DNA from: an uncultured bacterium
GTDB lineage: Bacteria > Cyanobacteriota > Vampirovibrionia > Gastranaerophilales > Gastranaerophilaceae
DNA: 64,000 nt
Assembly: GCA_902797965.1 (NCBI GenBank)
Contig: CADBUY010000002.1
Coordinates: 1-64,000 of the forward strand
Direction: 5' to 3'
The position numbers and the translations under genes are program-made. This document shows, piece after piece, positions 52,185-60,316 of the stretch (position 1 is the stretch's first letter; each line of letters starts with the position of its first letter). The notes under the pieces were generated by a model. That model ran no database searches and was not told the DNA's origin. It was given only the letters and a program-made list of their open reading frames with translations.

Positions 52185-52268
52185 GCCGATGTGATGGAAT
52201 TGGTAGACGTGCCAGACTCAAAATCTGGTGTAGGCAACTACGTGTCGGTTCGACCCCGACCATCGGCA
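52185..52268 (+). tRNA. tRNA-Leu (anticodon CAA)
   Basis: Type II tRNA of 84 bases: acceptor GCCGATG/CATCGGC, D arm with AATTGGTAGAC, anticodon stem CCAGA/TCTGG with loop CTCAAAA (anticodon CAA, codon UUG), a variable arm (GTAGGCAACTAC), T arm GTCGGTTCGACCCCGAC and discriminator A. CCA is not encoded. Confidence 0.97.
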
Positions 52269-52271
52269 AAT

Positions 52272-52303
52272 AAAAACAGTCCTTGAAAAAGGACTGTTTT
52301 TAT
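52272..52303 (+). terminator. Terminator of tRNA-Leu
   Basis: AAAAACAGTCC and GGACTGTTTTT form an 11-bp stem around an 8-base loop, ending in a T-run, 4 bases after the tRNA. Confidence 0.9.
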
Positions 52304-52598
52304 TTGGGTTTGGGTCGATGGGGAGAACCGACTTTTATCGGTTCGGCGCGGACGAGCGGAGGCTGTAGAGCTTTTGCAAAATTGTGATAACAATTGATGC
52401 AAAACTCGACACTTCTGCACACTAATCTTAATAATTGTAAATTCTTGATACCAAATTTTATTTCTGTTAGAATGAAGAAAATTTAACTTAACAAAAATTT
52501 ACTTAACATTTCTTTACAAAAGAACAAAATTTAGTTAAATTTTTGTGTGTATTCGTTTTTATATATATAGAAGAAATTATGTGTGCAAGGAGTTAATT
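52304..52598. other. Gene-free stretch upstream of the glycogen-synthase-like gene
   Basis: No credible gene. GAACCGA/TCGGTTC (about 52325-52344) is a small hairpin. At 52537-52564 AAATTT, 13 bases and TTTTTATAT form a weak match to the recurrent GGCAATTTC-type promoter 35 bases before the ATG at 52599; the region is otherwise A/T-rich. Confidence 0.4.
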
Positions 52599-55349
52599 AT
52601 GCGAATTAATACAATCGGGACTGATTATTCCTCTGTAAGGTTGAGAGAAAAGACTAATCCAGACATCAACAATACGAACGCTGTCGGACTTGAAACAAAA
52701 CAGTTAAATAACGGAATGTCAATGATATCATTTAAGAGTGGTAATCCAAGACACATTGCTCACGTTGTAGCAGAAGAACCATTATTTGGAATGAAAAATG
52801 GCGGTGTAGGAACAGTCTCTCACGACTATAACTTTTTAGACAGGAATGTCGACAAGATTGTAAAATTCATTCCGCTATACAATCAGGAAGTTGTTTACAA
52901 AAAAGATGTTGACCCAAATACAGGTGAACTTAAAGGCACTCTGGCACAAGATGTAAAAGTAAGATATATTCCTAATAATTTACCGGCAGATCATCCTTTC
53001 AAAGGAAAAGAAGGAATGCCGTTTATTACTAAGCATACAATCGGAGTTAAAGACGATTTAGCAAAAATTTTAAAAGACAATGAAAAAGACATATTCTTAC
53101 TGGAAGAAATTTCATCTTCTAAAATGGATTGGGGAACAGAAAAGAATGTTCCGATTAAGTTGTTTAGAGCATGTAAAGACGGCTCATTAGAAAAGGCTAT
53201 GAACAAAAGTCAAATGAGCAAGGAGTTACAAAACAAACTAGAATTTGTTTTTGTATATGTAGATTCAACCGCCAGCATGCCAAAACCCTACGGTGACGGA
53301 AGTTATGCTACTGTTACGGGAGATGATTTGGCAAAAAGATTTGCATCCGGCTGGAAAGGTCAGGAATATGCTAAATTTAACAAAGCATTGGTTGAGCAAT
53401 TACCGGCTTTTTCACAAAAAACAAACATTGACCCAAGATACTTGTTATGTTCAGACGGTCAGTCAATGTTTACAATGCACTATGCAGCAATGAAAAACGC
53501 AGCAGGCGATTCATACTTCCAAGATAAATTCTTAGGTGGTGTCGGTCACAACATGAACAGAGGATATATTCAAGAAATGGGAGCAAGGCAGGCTATCGTT
53601 AACCTCGGTGCAACAAAAGAAGATATCGAAAAAATTATTAACAGTAAAAAATATATAGAAGCATTAAAACTCGGTGAAGAAGAAAAATTCTTAAGAGAAA
53701 CCGTACTAAAGAATTTCTATGATGCAAAAGGCGGCATGTCAGCGTATAACATTCCTATCCACTATGCAAAAGCAGGATATGTTCCAATGCTAACAACCGT
53801 TTCTGAGGGATACCACGATTCAATCATCACCAATGAGCTTGTATCACCTCTTTATGAAAGTTTGAAAGAGCTGGATACATTAGGCAGATTTAAAGGTTTA
53901 ACCAATGTAATGATGGATCCTACTGTTTCAGGTTTTACAGAAGACGGCTTACAGGATGGATTCAAAAAAGATGTAAAACTAAAATTAGCAGACGGTACAG
54001 AGAAAAATATTAACAAGTTCAGAATTTTTGACACTAGCCAAAAATATGATTTATCACACATAAGAGATGTTAAAAAATTCAACAAAATAAATTTACTTGA
54101 GAGATTTAACCCAGAACTGGCTGGAGCTCAATTCTGGGATGCTAAAAAAGGTGAATGGGGAAAAGCTGGCAGTGGACAAATGGCAATCCTTACAGGTGCT
54201 CCAAATAGAGAAGCAAAAATCTACGGTGGAATTAGTAAAGACTATATTAATAAATTAAATAATGGCGAAGATATTAAATTAATAATAAGCTGGGGAAGAG
54301 GCGACTTCCAAAAAGGTATGGATACAGTAATTGATTCTTTCCAAAAATATGCAGACAAAGATCCTGATGCAGTTTTGATTTTTGGTGGCGAAATGCAATA
54401 TGAAAAATCTACTGTAGAAAAATTTAAATCTTTAATGAATGATCCGTTATTAAAAGGAAGAATGGTATTAATGGACGGTTTTGCACCGGGTAAAGATTTT
54501 GCTTGTGCAGCAGATGTTGCATTATTACCTTCAAGATTTGCACCTTGTGAATTAACAGACCTTGAAGCAAAAAAATACTTATGTACTCCTGTAGTACCTA
54601 ACGTTCAAGGTATGGCTCAAAAGAACTTCGATCCTGAAGTTGAAGCCGATGTTAAACTAATGGATGCTTATAAAGGCAAACATGAATACTTTATGACAGA
54701 AGAAGAAGCACTAAATGCTGCTAACGAAAAAGCAAAAACAGAATTTACACAAGCAAAAGAAAAAATCAGTAAAGAAATAAGCAAAAAATTCACTCTTCAA
54801 ACAGGAGAGGAAATTCCAGCAGATTACCTGAAAAAATGTATTGAAGGAAATGATAAATATAATGATGCATTGAAGAATTTAAGAGATTCCGTAATCTCTG
54901 ATGAAATGGCAGAATGCTTAGAAAGAGCATTAATCAAAGACAGAAATACAGATATTGCAAAACAAATCTTAAAAAATCAGGTAGATGCTGATACAACATG
55001 GTTTGGTAACGGATGGCTAAGTAAGACAGGCAAATCATCAGGCGAACTTTACTGGGATTGGCACTTCAACAGCAAAAACGGTAAAAATATAAGCGATAAA
55101 GATGTAATAAAGCTTGATTTATCAGACTTAGGTGAACAAGTAAATAATGGTCGCGGAACAAAAACAACAAAATCATTTATGGAAAAGCTATCTAAATGGG
55201 CAAAATCTAAATCCGGTAAATGGACTCTTGGAATAGTCAGCGGTGCGGCAATTGTTTCAGGACTCGGATATGTAGGATACAAAACAGGATGGTTAAACCC
55301 GAAATTTGTTGAAGAGAAAAAGCCTGGAGAACTTTCTTGCATAGGATAA
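52599..55349 (+). CDS. Glycogen/starch synthase-like glycosyltransferase with lineage-specific leader and C-terminal membrane segment
   Basis: A 916-residue GT-B enzyme. The leader starts MRINTIGTDY (compare MKIQSIGSDY of the branching-enzyme-like protein) and holds ISFKSG near 45. The GT5-like N-lobe has EPLFGMKNGGVGTVSHDYNFL, where KTGGLADV is usual; the C-lobe has KLIISWGRGDFQKGMDTVIDSFQKY, LIFGGEMQYE and LLPSRFAPCELTDLEAKKYLCTPVVPNVQGMA, the donor-site block. About 330 residues more than GlgA are present, including a helical part and a hydrophobic segment near the end (WTLGIVSGAAIVSGLGYVGY). AAGGAG is 6 bases before the ATG. Glucan synthesis at a membrane is likely; the donor is not certain. 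Confidence 0.8.
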   Translation: MRINTIGTDYSSVRLREKTNPDINNTNAVGLETKQLNNGMSMISFKSGNPRHIAHVVAEEPLFGMKNGGVGTVSHDYNFLDRNVDKIVKFIPLYNQEVVYKKDVDPNTGELKGTLAQDVKVRYIPNNLPADHPFKGKEGMPFITKHTIGVKDDLAKILKDNEKDIFLLEEISSSKMDWGTEKNVPIKLFRACKDGSLEKAMNKSQMSKELQNKLEFVFVYVDSTASMPKPYGDGSYATVTGDDLAKRFASGWKGQEYAKFNKALVEQLPAFSQKTNIDPRYLLCSDGQSMFTMHYAAMKNAAGDSYFQDKFLGGVGHNMNRGYIQEMGARQAIVNLGATKEDIEKIINSKKYIEALKLGEEEKFLRETVLKNFYDAKGGMSAYNIPIHYAKAGYVPMLTTVSEGYHDSIITNELVSPLYESLKELDTLGRFKGLTNVMMDPTVSGFTEDGLQDGFKKDVKLKLADGTEKNINKFRIFDTSQKYDLSHIRDVKKFNKINLLERFNPELAGAQFWDAKKGEWGKAGSGQMAILTGAPNREAKIYGGISKDYINKLNNGEDIKLIISWGRGDFQKGMDTVIDSFQKYADKDPDAVLIFGGEMQYEKSTVEKFKSLMNDPLLKGRMVLMDGFAPGKDFACAADVALLPSRFAPCELTDLEAKKYLCTPVVPNVQGMAQKNFDPEVEADVKLMDAYKGKHEYFMTEEEALNAANEKAKTEFTQAKEKISKEISKKFTLQTGEEIPADYLKKCIEGNDKYNDALKNLRDSVISDEMAECLERALIKDRNTDIAKQILKNQVDADTTWFGNGWLSKTGKSSGELYWDWHFNSKNGKNISDKDVIKLDLSDLGEQVNNGRGTKTTKSFMEKLSKWAKSKSGKWTLGIVSGAAIVSGLGYVGYKTGWLNPKFVEEKKPGELSCIG

Positions 55350-55354
55350 AATAA

Positions 55355-55392
55355 TTAAAAAATGAGTCTTGATATCAAGACTCATTTTTTTT
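55355..55392 (+). terminator. Intrinsic terminator
   Basis: AAAAAATGAGTCTTGA and its mirror TCAAGACTCATTTTTT form a perfect palindrome just after the glycogen-synthase-like gene. The following TATAAT then starts the next gene. Confidence 0.93.
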
Positions 55393-55406
55393 GATATAAT
55401 TTTGTT

Positions 55407-56012
55407 ATGATTATTAAAACTTTTAAAGAACCGCCGATTGAGAATAATAATTACCTTATTATAGATGATGAAACAAAAGAAGCCGCACTAATTGACTGTT
55501 CTTTTGTTGATTCTAATGTCACAAAAACTATTGAAGAACACGGCGCAAAACTAAAATACATTTTGCTGACTCATGGACACTTTGACCATATTGCAGGAAT
55601 AAGACAAGGTGAAGCAAAAGTTGTTATGCATGAAAACGATTTGGGTATTCTAAAACAGGCAAATAATTATTTACCAATGTTTGGCATCCCAGAAATTACA
55701 ACCCCTCAAATTGATATTTTCATAAAAGACGGTGATGTTATAAAACTGGGAAACATTGATATTAAAGTCATACACACTCCGGGACACACTCAAGGAGGAG
55801 TTTGTTATCTCATTAACGATGTGCTGTTTTCCGGTGACACAATTTTCAGAGAATCAGTAGGAAGATGTGACATGGAAGGCGGAGATTTTGACCAGATAGT
55901 TGAAAGTATACAGTCCAAAATATTTACTCTGCCTGATAATATTACAATTTACCCCGGTCATGGACCATCTACAAATGTTAAATGGGAAAGAGAACACAAC
56001 AGATTTTTATAA
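55407..56012 (+). CDS. Metallo-beta-lactamase-fold hydrolase (glyoxalase II-like)
   Basis: A 201-residue MBL-fold hydrolase with a complete dizinc site: THGHFDHIAG, HTPGHTQGGVCYL, FSGDTIF and YPGHGP. Short proteins of this kind are annotated as hydroxyacylglutathione hydrolase-like; the true substrate is not shown, and glutathione is doubtful in an anaerobe. TATAAT (55395-55400) lies exactly six bases before the ATG with no ribosome site, suggesting a leaderless mRNA. It overlaps the convergent tlyA by 6 bases. Confidence 0.9.
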   Translation: MIIKTFKEPPIENNNYLIIDDETKEAALIDCSFVDSNVTKTIEEHGAKLKYILLTHGHFDHIAGIRQGEAKVVMHENDLGILKQANNYLPMFGIPEITTPQIDIFIKDGDVIKLGNIDIKVIHTPGHTQGGVCYLINDVLFSGDTIFRESVGRCDMEGGDFDQIVESIQSKIFTLPDNITIYPGHGPSTNVKWEREHNRFL

Positions 56013-56813
56013 ATTCTGATGGGCAGAATTTACAACTCCTTCAATATCAACATCTTCCACTTCGCCATTAGTACCAAACCAAACAAGATACTCTATATTA
56101 CCGGCAGGACCTTTTATTGAAGAATAGGTCAATCCCTTAATGTTATAATCTAATGACTTTATACAATTTAAAACATTTTCAATAACAACTTTATGTGTAT
56201 TTTTGTCTTTTACAACACCGCCTTTTTCAACAAGTTCTTTTCCTGCTTCAAACTGAGGTTTTATAAGGCAAATCATTTCGTGCCCATCTTTAGACATCAG
56301 GTTCTTTAAATTTGGTAAAACTTTGGTTAAAGATATAAATGACAAGTCAGAAACAAGCAAATCTGCAACAGGCTCATTTTCTGCATATATATCTTCAAAC
56401 GAACAAATTTTCAGATTAGTTTTTTCTATAGTTTTAACCTGTTCTGAACTTCTGATTTTCCAATCTAATTGTCCGTATCCGACATCAACCGCATAAACGA
56501 ATTTTGCACCATTCTGAAGCAGACAATCAGTAAAGCCTCCCGTTGAAGCTCCTGCATCAAAACAAATTCTGTCTTTTGGCGAAAAATCAAACGCATCAAG
56601 AGCTTTTTTTAGTTTAAAACCGCCTCTTGATACATAAGGCATTGTTTTAACTTTAAAATCATAGTCTTTTGATGGGTCTATCTGAAAACCTGCTTTTGTA
56701 ATAACTTCTGTTCCTATCATTACATTTCCTGCTAGAATTGCAGCGGAAGCCTTACTTTTGTTTTCAAAATAACCTAAATCTACCAAAATTTTATCTAAGC
56801 GTTCTTTTTTCAA
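56007..56813 (-). CDS. tlyA: TlyA-family 2'-O-methyltransferase / hemolysin-like RNA methyltransferase
   Basis: A 268-residue protein: an S4 RNA-binding domain (ERLDKILVDLGYFENKSKASAAILAGNVMIG, 4-34) followed by an FtsJ-like methyltransferase with CFDAGASTGGFTDCLLQNGAKFVYAVDVGYGQLDW and LVSDLSFISLTKVLPNL, LIKPQFEAGKE. TlyA methylates rRNA cytidines in both subunits of mycobacteria. Its ATG overlaps the tatD stop by 4 bases. Last gene of the operon that starts at bamA. Confidence 0.92.
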   Translation of the reverse strand: MKKERLDKILVDLGYFENKSKASAAILAGNVMIGTEVITKAGFQIDPSKDYDFKVKTMPYVSRGGFKLKKALDAFDFSPKDRICFDAGASTGGFTDCLLQNGAKFVYAVDVGYGQLDWKIRSSEQVKTIEKTNLKICSFEDIYAENEPVADLLVSDLSFISLTKVLPNLKNLMSKDGHEMICLIKPQFEAGKELVEKGGVVKDKNTHKVVIENVLNCIKSLDYNIKGLTYSSIKGPAGNIEYLVWFGTNGEVEDVDIEGVVNSAHQNL

Positions 56814-57586
56814 ATTCCAAAAAACCTTTCTGCATTTGTTGTCGTTATATCTACAATTTCTTCATAAGACATTTCTCTAATCTTTGCAATTTCTTCTGCT
56901 ACATATTTTACATAAGCCGGCTTATTCGGTTTACCCCTGAAAGGAACAGGTGTTAAATATGGTGAATCCGTTTCTAAAACAAGTCTGTCTAAAGGAACTT
57001 CACGAGCAACATCTTTCATCTTAACAGCATTTTTAAAAGTAACAACTCCACCAATAGCAATATACCAACCTTGTTTTACGCACTCTTTCATAAATTCCAC
57101 ACTGCCTGAAAAACAATGAAACAGAACATTCTCCGCTTTTTCTTCTTTCAAAATATCAAAACAATCTTTATGTGCTTCTCTATCGTGAACAACTATAGGT
57201 AAATTCAGGCGTTTTGCCATTTTAATCTGTTTTATAAAAACCTCTTTTTGCAAATCTATAAAAGATTTATCCCAGTAATAATCAAGTCCAATTTCACCGA
57301 CTGCAACGATTTTAGAATTATTGTGTGCAATAAATTCCATCTTTTGCTCAAATTCTTCTGTATAAGTTTTTGCCTCGCTTGGAAATAATCCGACCATTCC
57401 AAAAATATTTTCGTCAGAGTTAGCTAATTCTACCACTTTGTCCAGAGTTGCAATCTCAACAGACGGTATTATGGCTTTTTTAACGCCATTATCATTCATC
57501 TCGCGAATAATATCGTTAAGTGCTATGTCTTCATTTACCAACATATCAATATGGGCATGTGTATCAATTAAATAATCTTTCATCAA
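56810..57586 (-). CDS. TatD-family metal-dependent hydrolase
   Basis: A 258-residue TIM-barrel DNase/hydrolase. Metal ligands are visible in IDTHAHIDM, VGEIGLDYYWDKS, VVHDREAHKDC, LFHCFSGS and LETDSPYLTPVPFRGKPNKPAYV. TatD enzymes are 3'-5' nucleases or D-tyrosyl-tRNA-type deacylases. It overlaps tcdA upstream and tlyA downstream by 4 bases each (ATGA), so the three are translationally coupled. Confidence 0.93.
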   Translation of the reverse strand: MMKDYLIDTHAHIDMLVNEDIALNDIIREMNDNGVKKAIIPSVEIATLDKVVELANSDENIFGMVGLFPSEAKTYTEEFEQKMEFIAHNNSKIVAVGEIGLDYYWDKSFIDLQKEVFIKQIKMAKRLNLPIVVHDREAHKDCFDILKEEKAENVLFHCFSGSVEFMKECVKQGWYIAIGGVVTFKNAVKMKDVAREVPLDRLVLETDSPYLTPVPFRGKPNKPAYVKYVAEEIAKIREMSYEEIVDITTTNAERFFGI

Positions 57587-58290
57587 TCTATTAAATCCCT
57601 TATAACTTCACCTGCAATAATCAAACCAACGGCTGACGGAACAAAAGCGTTACTCCCCGGAATAAAGCGTTTATGAGATTCTTCATCAATTTCTGTTTTT
57701 GGTTTTACAGGTATTTCTTTTGAATAAACAACTTTTACTTTTTTTATTCTGCGTTTTTTTAGTTCCTGTCGTATAACTTTTGCAAGAGGACAAACAGAAG
57801 TTTTTGAAATATCAGCAACTTCAAACATTTCCGGGTGCATCTTATTCCCTGCACCCATTGAAGATATTACAGGAACATTTGCACGTTTTGCGCGTTCAAT
57901 AATTTCCAGCTTTCCAACTACAGTATCAATTGCATCTACTACATAATCATACTGAGTAAAATCAATATTGTCAGCGTTTTCAGGAGTATAAAACAAATTA
58001 TATTTCCTTACTTTTACCTCCGGATTAATGTCCTTAATTCTTTCTTCCGCAACGTCAACTTTATATTGTCCTATTGTTTTATGCGTTGCAATAATTTGTC
58101 TGTTTAGGTTTGTAAGTGCAACTTTATCATTATCAATTAAATCAATAGAACCTAGTCCACTTCTAACCAGAGCTTCTACTACATATCCGCCGACTCCGCC
58201 TATTCCAAAGACAGCAACTCTTGAATTAGAAAGCTTTTCTAATCCTTCTTTACCAATTAACAACTCTGTTCTTGAAAATTGATTTAACAT
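57583..58290 (-). CDS. tcdA: tRNA threonylcarbamoyladenosine dehydratase
   Basis: A 235-residue E1-like (ThiF/MoeB) enzyme that cyclises t6A37 to ct6A in an ATP-dependent step. RVAVFGIGGVGGYVVEALVRSGLGSIDLIDND is the ATP-binding start, LTNLNRQIIATHKTIGQYKVDVAEERI the adenylation block and DYVVDAIDTVVGKL the active-site region; the C-terminal part (HPEMFEVADISKTSVCPLAKVIRQELKKRRI, GSNAFVPSAVGLIIA) is TcdA-specific. It acts on the same tRNA position as mtaB. It follows the FlhA_C-like gene by 8 bases. Confidence 0.93.
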   Translation of the reverse strand: MLNQFSRTELLIGKEGLEKLSNSRVAVFGIGGVGGYVVEALVRSGLGSIDLIDNDKVALTNLNRQIIATHKTIGQYKVDVAEERIKDINPEVKVRKYNLFYTPENADNIDFTQYDYVVDAIDTVVGKLEIIERAKRANVPVISSMGAGNKMHPEMFEVADISKTSVCPLAKVIRQELKKRRIKKVKVVYSKEIPVKPKTEIDEESHKRFIPGSNAFVPSAVGLIIAGEVIRDLID

Positions 58291-58298
58291 ATTCGTAT

Positions 58299-59771
58299 TT
58301 AAACTTTTCCCAGAAACTTAATATCACATTCAGAAACAAGTTCTTCATGCGCTAATACTGTTAAATTAGGAACAAATTCACTTAATATTACAAAAATCAT
58401 ATGTCTTAAATCCATCGGAACCACAATAATAGGGCTTGATATTTTCTTGGATTTTGCAAACTTTGTAAGTTTTGCGGCAATATCTTCAACATCCTTTGCA
58501 TCAATTCTTACAATATTTTCATCTTCTTCATCTTCTCCGCCAAAGAAACCGTATACTTTATCCAAAGTTTCGTCAGAAAACTCTATGACTTTGAGTTCAC
58601 CATCAATAGCTAAATCTTTGATTATATGTTTAGATAATGCCAATCTTACTTTGTCTAATAAATCTTCCTTTGTCGGCTCACCGGCATAATCATTAATTTT
58701 TTCAAAAATATAAACAATATTTTTAACAGAAACATGTTCTCTGATTAAGCAGGTTAACAGATATTTTAAATCAGAAGCTGTCATAAAATCCGGCAAAATA
58801 TTATCAACCAAGAAAGAATTTGTTTCCATAACTTTTTCGACATACTTGTTAACATCATTGTAGTCCATTATGTCCGAAACTTCTTCTATCGCGATTGTTT
58901 CAATAGCTTTACCTATATATTCAACAGCAGACATACCTTTTGCCCAGAAATCTTTAACTTTAAGCTGAGGTATCCAGATTAATTTTTTACCTGTAATTTC
59001 ATCTGTTATAACAATATCATCCTCTGTTGTTTTATATCCCTTTAATTCATCTTTATAAAAAGCATAGTATCCGGGGAAAACGACTGTTCTAAATAATTCG
59101 ATATCATGAATTTTTATACTGAATTCATTTTGATTTAATTCATCACTGTTATGAAAATGGATATGCGGAATTACATACCCTAATGTGTCCGCAAGTTTTT
59201 GTCTTATCTTAACAGTTTCTGCAAGAAGATTGTCATTAGCTTCCATTGAAATCACTTCTAAAATCTCTTCAGAAAGATTTACAACAAACTTTTCTTCTTT
59301 AATCGTTGAGAACATTGCATCAGGTGAAATCTCATTAACAAGCGACTGCTTCAAACCGTCTAATTGTCTGAGTTCGTCTGACATCTGATTGTTTAGTCTG
59401 TTTTTTTCGTCAGGCGAAAGATTATCACTCTCTAACTGAGACTTAATCTTTTTAATTCTTTCTTTTTGATTTGATATTTTTAGCTGAATCTCTTTACAAG
59501 AAGCATAAGGACTTGATGGCGCAGCAAGCATTTTTTCCATACGGTACTTGAAACTTGTGATATTTACAATGTCATCCAAATCAGTCTTTTCTTCTTCCTG
59601 ACGCTGACGCATAAAAATACAGTTAAAATCAAAAGAGGAATCCGTCTCAACTTCGTGCATTGTATACAAATCCCAACCTTCTTCTGACATCTGGTTTAAC
59701 AAATCTTCCAAAGCCTGCTTATCATCTGTCGGTACTGACTTTATAACGTACTGCATTTTTCTGTTGTACAT
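58299..59771 (-). CDS. Soluble protein with FlhA C-terminal (FHIPEP) docking domain
   Basis: A 490-residue cytosolic protein in three parts. Residues 1-55 are a small domain of the DUF4177 type (YVIKSVPTDDKQALEDLLNQMSEEGWDLYTM). About 85-150 is a coiled coil. From 160 on the order of motifs is that of the cytosolic domain of FlhA/SctV: IRQKLADTLGYVIPHIHFHNS, NEFSIKIHDIELFRTVVFPGYY, LIWIPQ, the THL-like NKYVEKVMETNSFLVDNILPDFMTASDLKYLLTCLIREHVSVKNIVYIFEKINDYA region, and the last Rossmann-like segment. FlhA's eight membrane spans are entirely missing. FlhA_C docks chaperone-substrate complexes, so this could be a free docking protein. It sits between skp and tcdA in the bamA operon. Confidence 0.82.
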   Translation of the reverse strand: MYNRKMQYVIKSVPTDDKQALEDLLNQMSEEGWDLYTMHEVETDSSFDFNCIFMRQRQEEEKTDLDDIVNITSFKYRMEKMLAAPSSPYASCKEIQLKISNQKERIKKIKSQLESDNLSPDEKNRLNNQMSDELRQLDGLKQSLVNEISPDAMFSTIKEEKFVVNLSEEILEVISMEANDNLLAETVKIRQKLADTLGYVIPHIHFHNSDELNQNEFSIKIHDIELFRTVVFPGYYAFYKDELKGYKTTEDDIVITDEITGKKLIWIPQLKVKDFWAKGMSAVEYIGKAIETIAIEEVSDIMDYNDVNKYVEKVMETNSFLVDNILPDFMTASDLKYLLTCLIREHVSVKNIVYIFEKINDYAGEPTKEDLLDKVRLALSKHIIKDLAIDGELKVIEFSDETLDKVYGFFGGEDEEDENIVRIDAKDVEDIAAKLTKFAKSKKISSPIIVVPMDLRHMIFVILSEFVPNLTVLAHEELVSECDIKFLGKV

Positions 59772-59806
59772 AACATTCCTCTATTCAATATTAAAATATT
59801 TTTAAC

Positions 59807-60253
59807 TTACTTTACAACTTTTAATTTTTGTATAACGTTTTGAGTGATATCAATACCACCTACAAACACACCTCTTACATCCATAACAGCATCGAGTTTT
59901 TGTTCAACCATTACTGCCTTTGCTGCATCCTGAACTTTGCTAAAAACTTCTTTTTCTCTTTTTTCTCTTAAAGCAACGTAAGCAGCTTCTTTTGCCTTAA
60001 ATTCCTGAGAAACTCTTTCTTCAAAAGTTTGTTTTTTAAGAGGTGTATCGAGATTTTTGTACTCTTTTTCTTTATCTACAAGAAATTGCTGCATTTCCAA
60101 ACCCTTTGCATCAACCTCTTTTGTTACTTGTTTTGCATAATCATAATTATCAATTACTTTCGCATAATCAATGTAACCAACACCAGACGCATTTACAACA
60201 CTTGTCATCGCCATAATTGCCAAAGCTGCAATTCCTAATTTTAATCCTTTCAT
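59807..60253 (-). CDS. skp: OmpH/Skp-like periplasmic chaperone
   Basis: A 148-residue protein with a Sec signal (MKGLKLGIAALAIMAMTSVVNA) and a Skp/OmpH body: VGYIDYAKVIDNYDYAKQVTKEVDAKGLEMQQFL, a long coiled-coil arm (EKEYKNLDTPLKKQTFEERVSQEFKAKEAAYVALREKREKEVF), then VMVEQKLDAVMDVRGVFVGGIDITQNVI. It holds unfolded outer-membrane proteins in the periplasm and hands them to BamA, whose gene is next upstream. AAAGGAG precedes the ATG. Confidence 0.93.
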   Translation of the reverse strand: MKGLKLGIAALAIMAMTSVVNASGVGYIDYAKVIDNYDYAKQVTKEVDAKGLEMQQFLVDKEKEYKNLDTPLKKQTFEERVSQEFKAKEAAYVALREKREKEVFSKVQDAAKAVMVEQKLDAVMDVRGVFVGGIDITQNVIQKLKVVK

Positions 60254-60316
60254 ATTAACTCCTTTCGTTTTTTATTTTATTTTTACTCAAATAGTATTTA
60301 TATCTTATTTTACCTT

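Noticed and set aside
52238..52420. A minus-strand frame of 60 codons ending in DGRGRTDT
   Set aside because: It reads through the antisense of tRNA-Leu and its terminator, a common false gene; no ribosome site.
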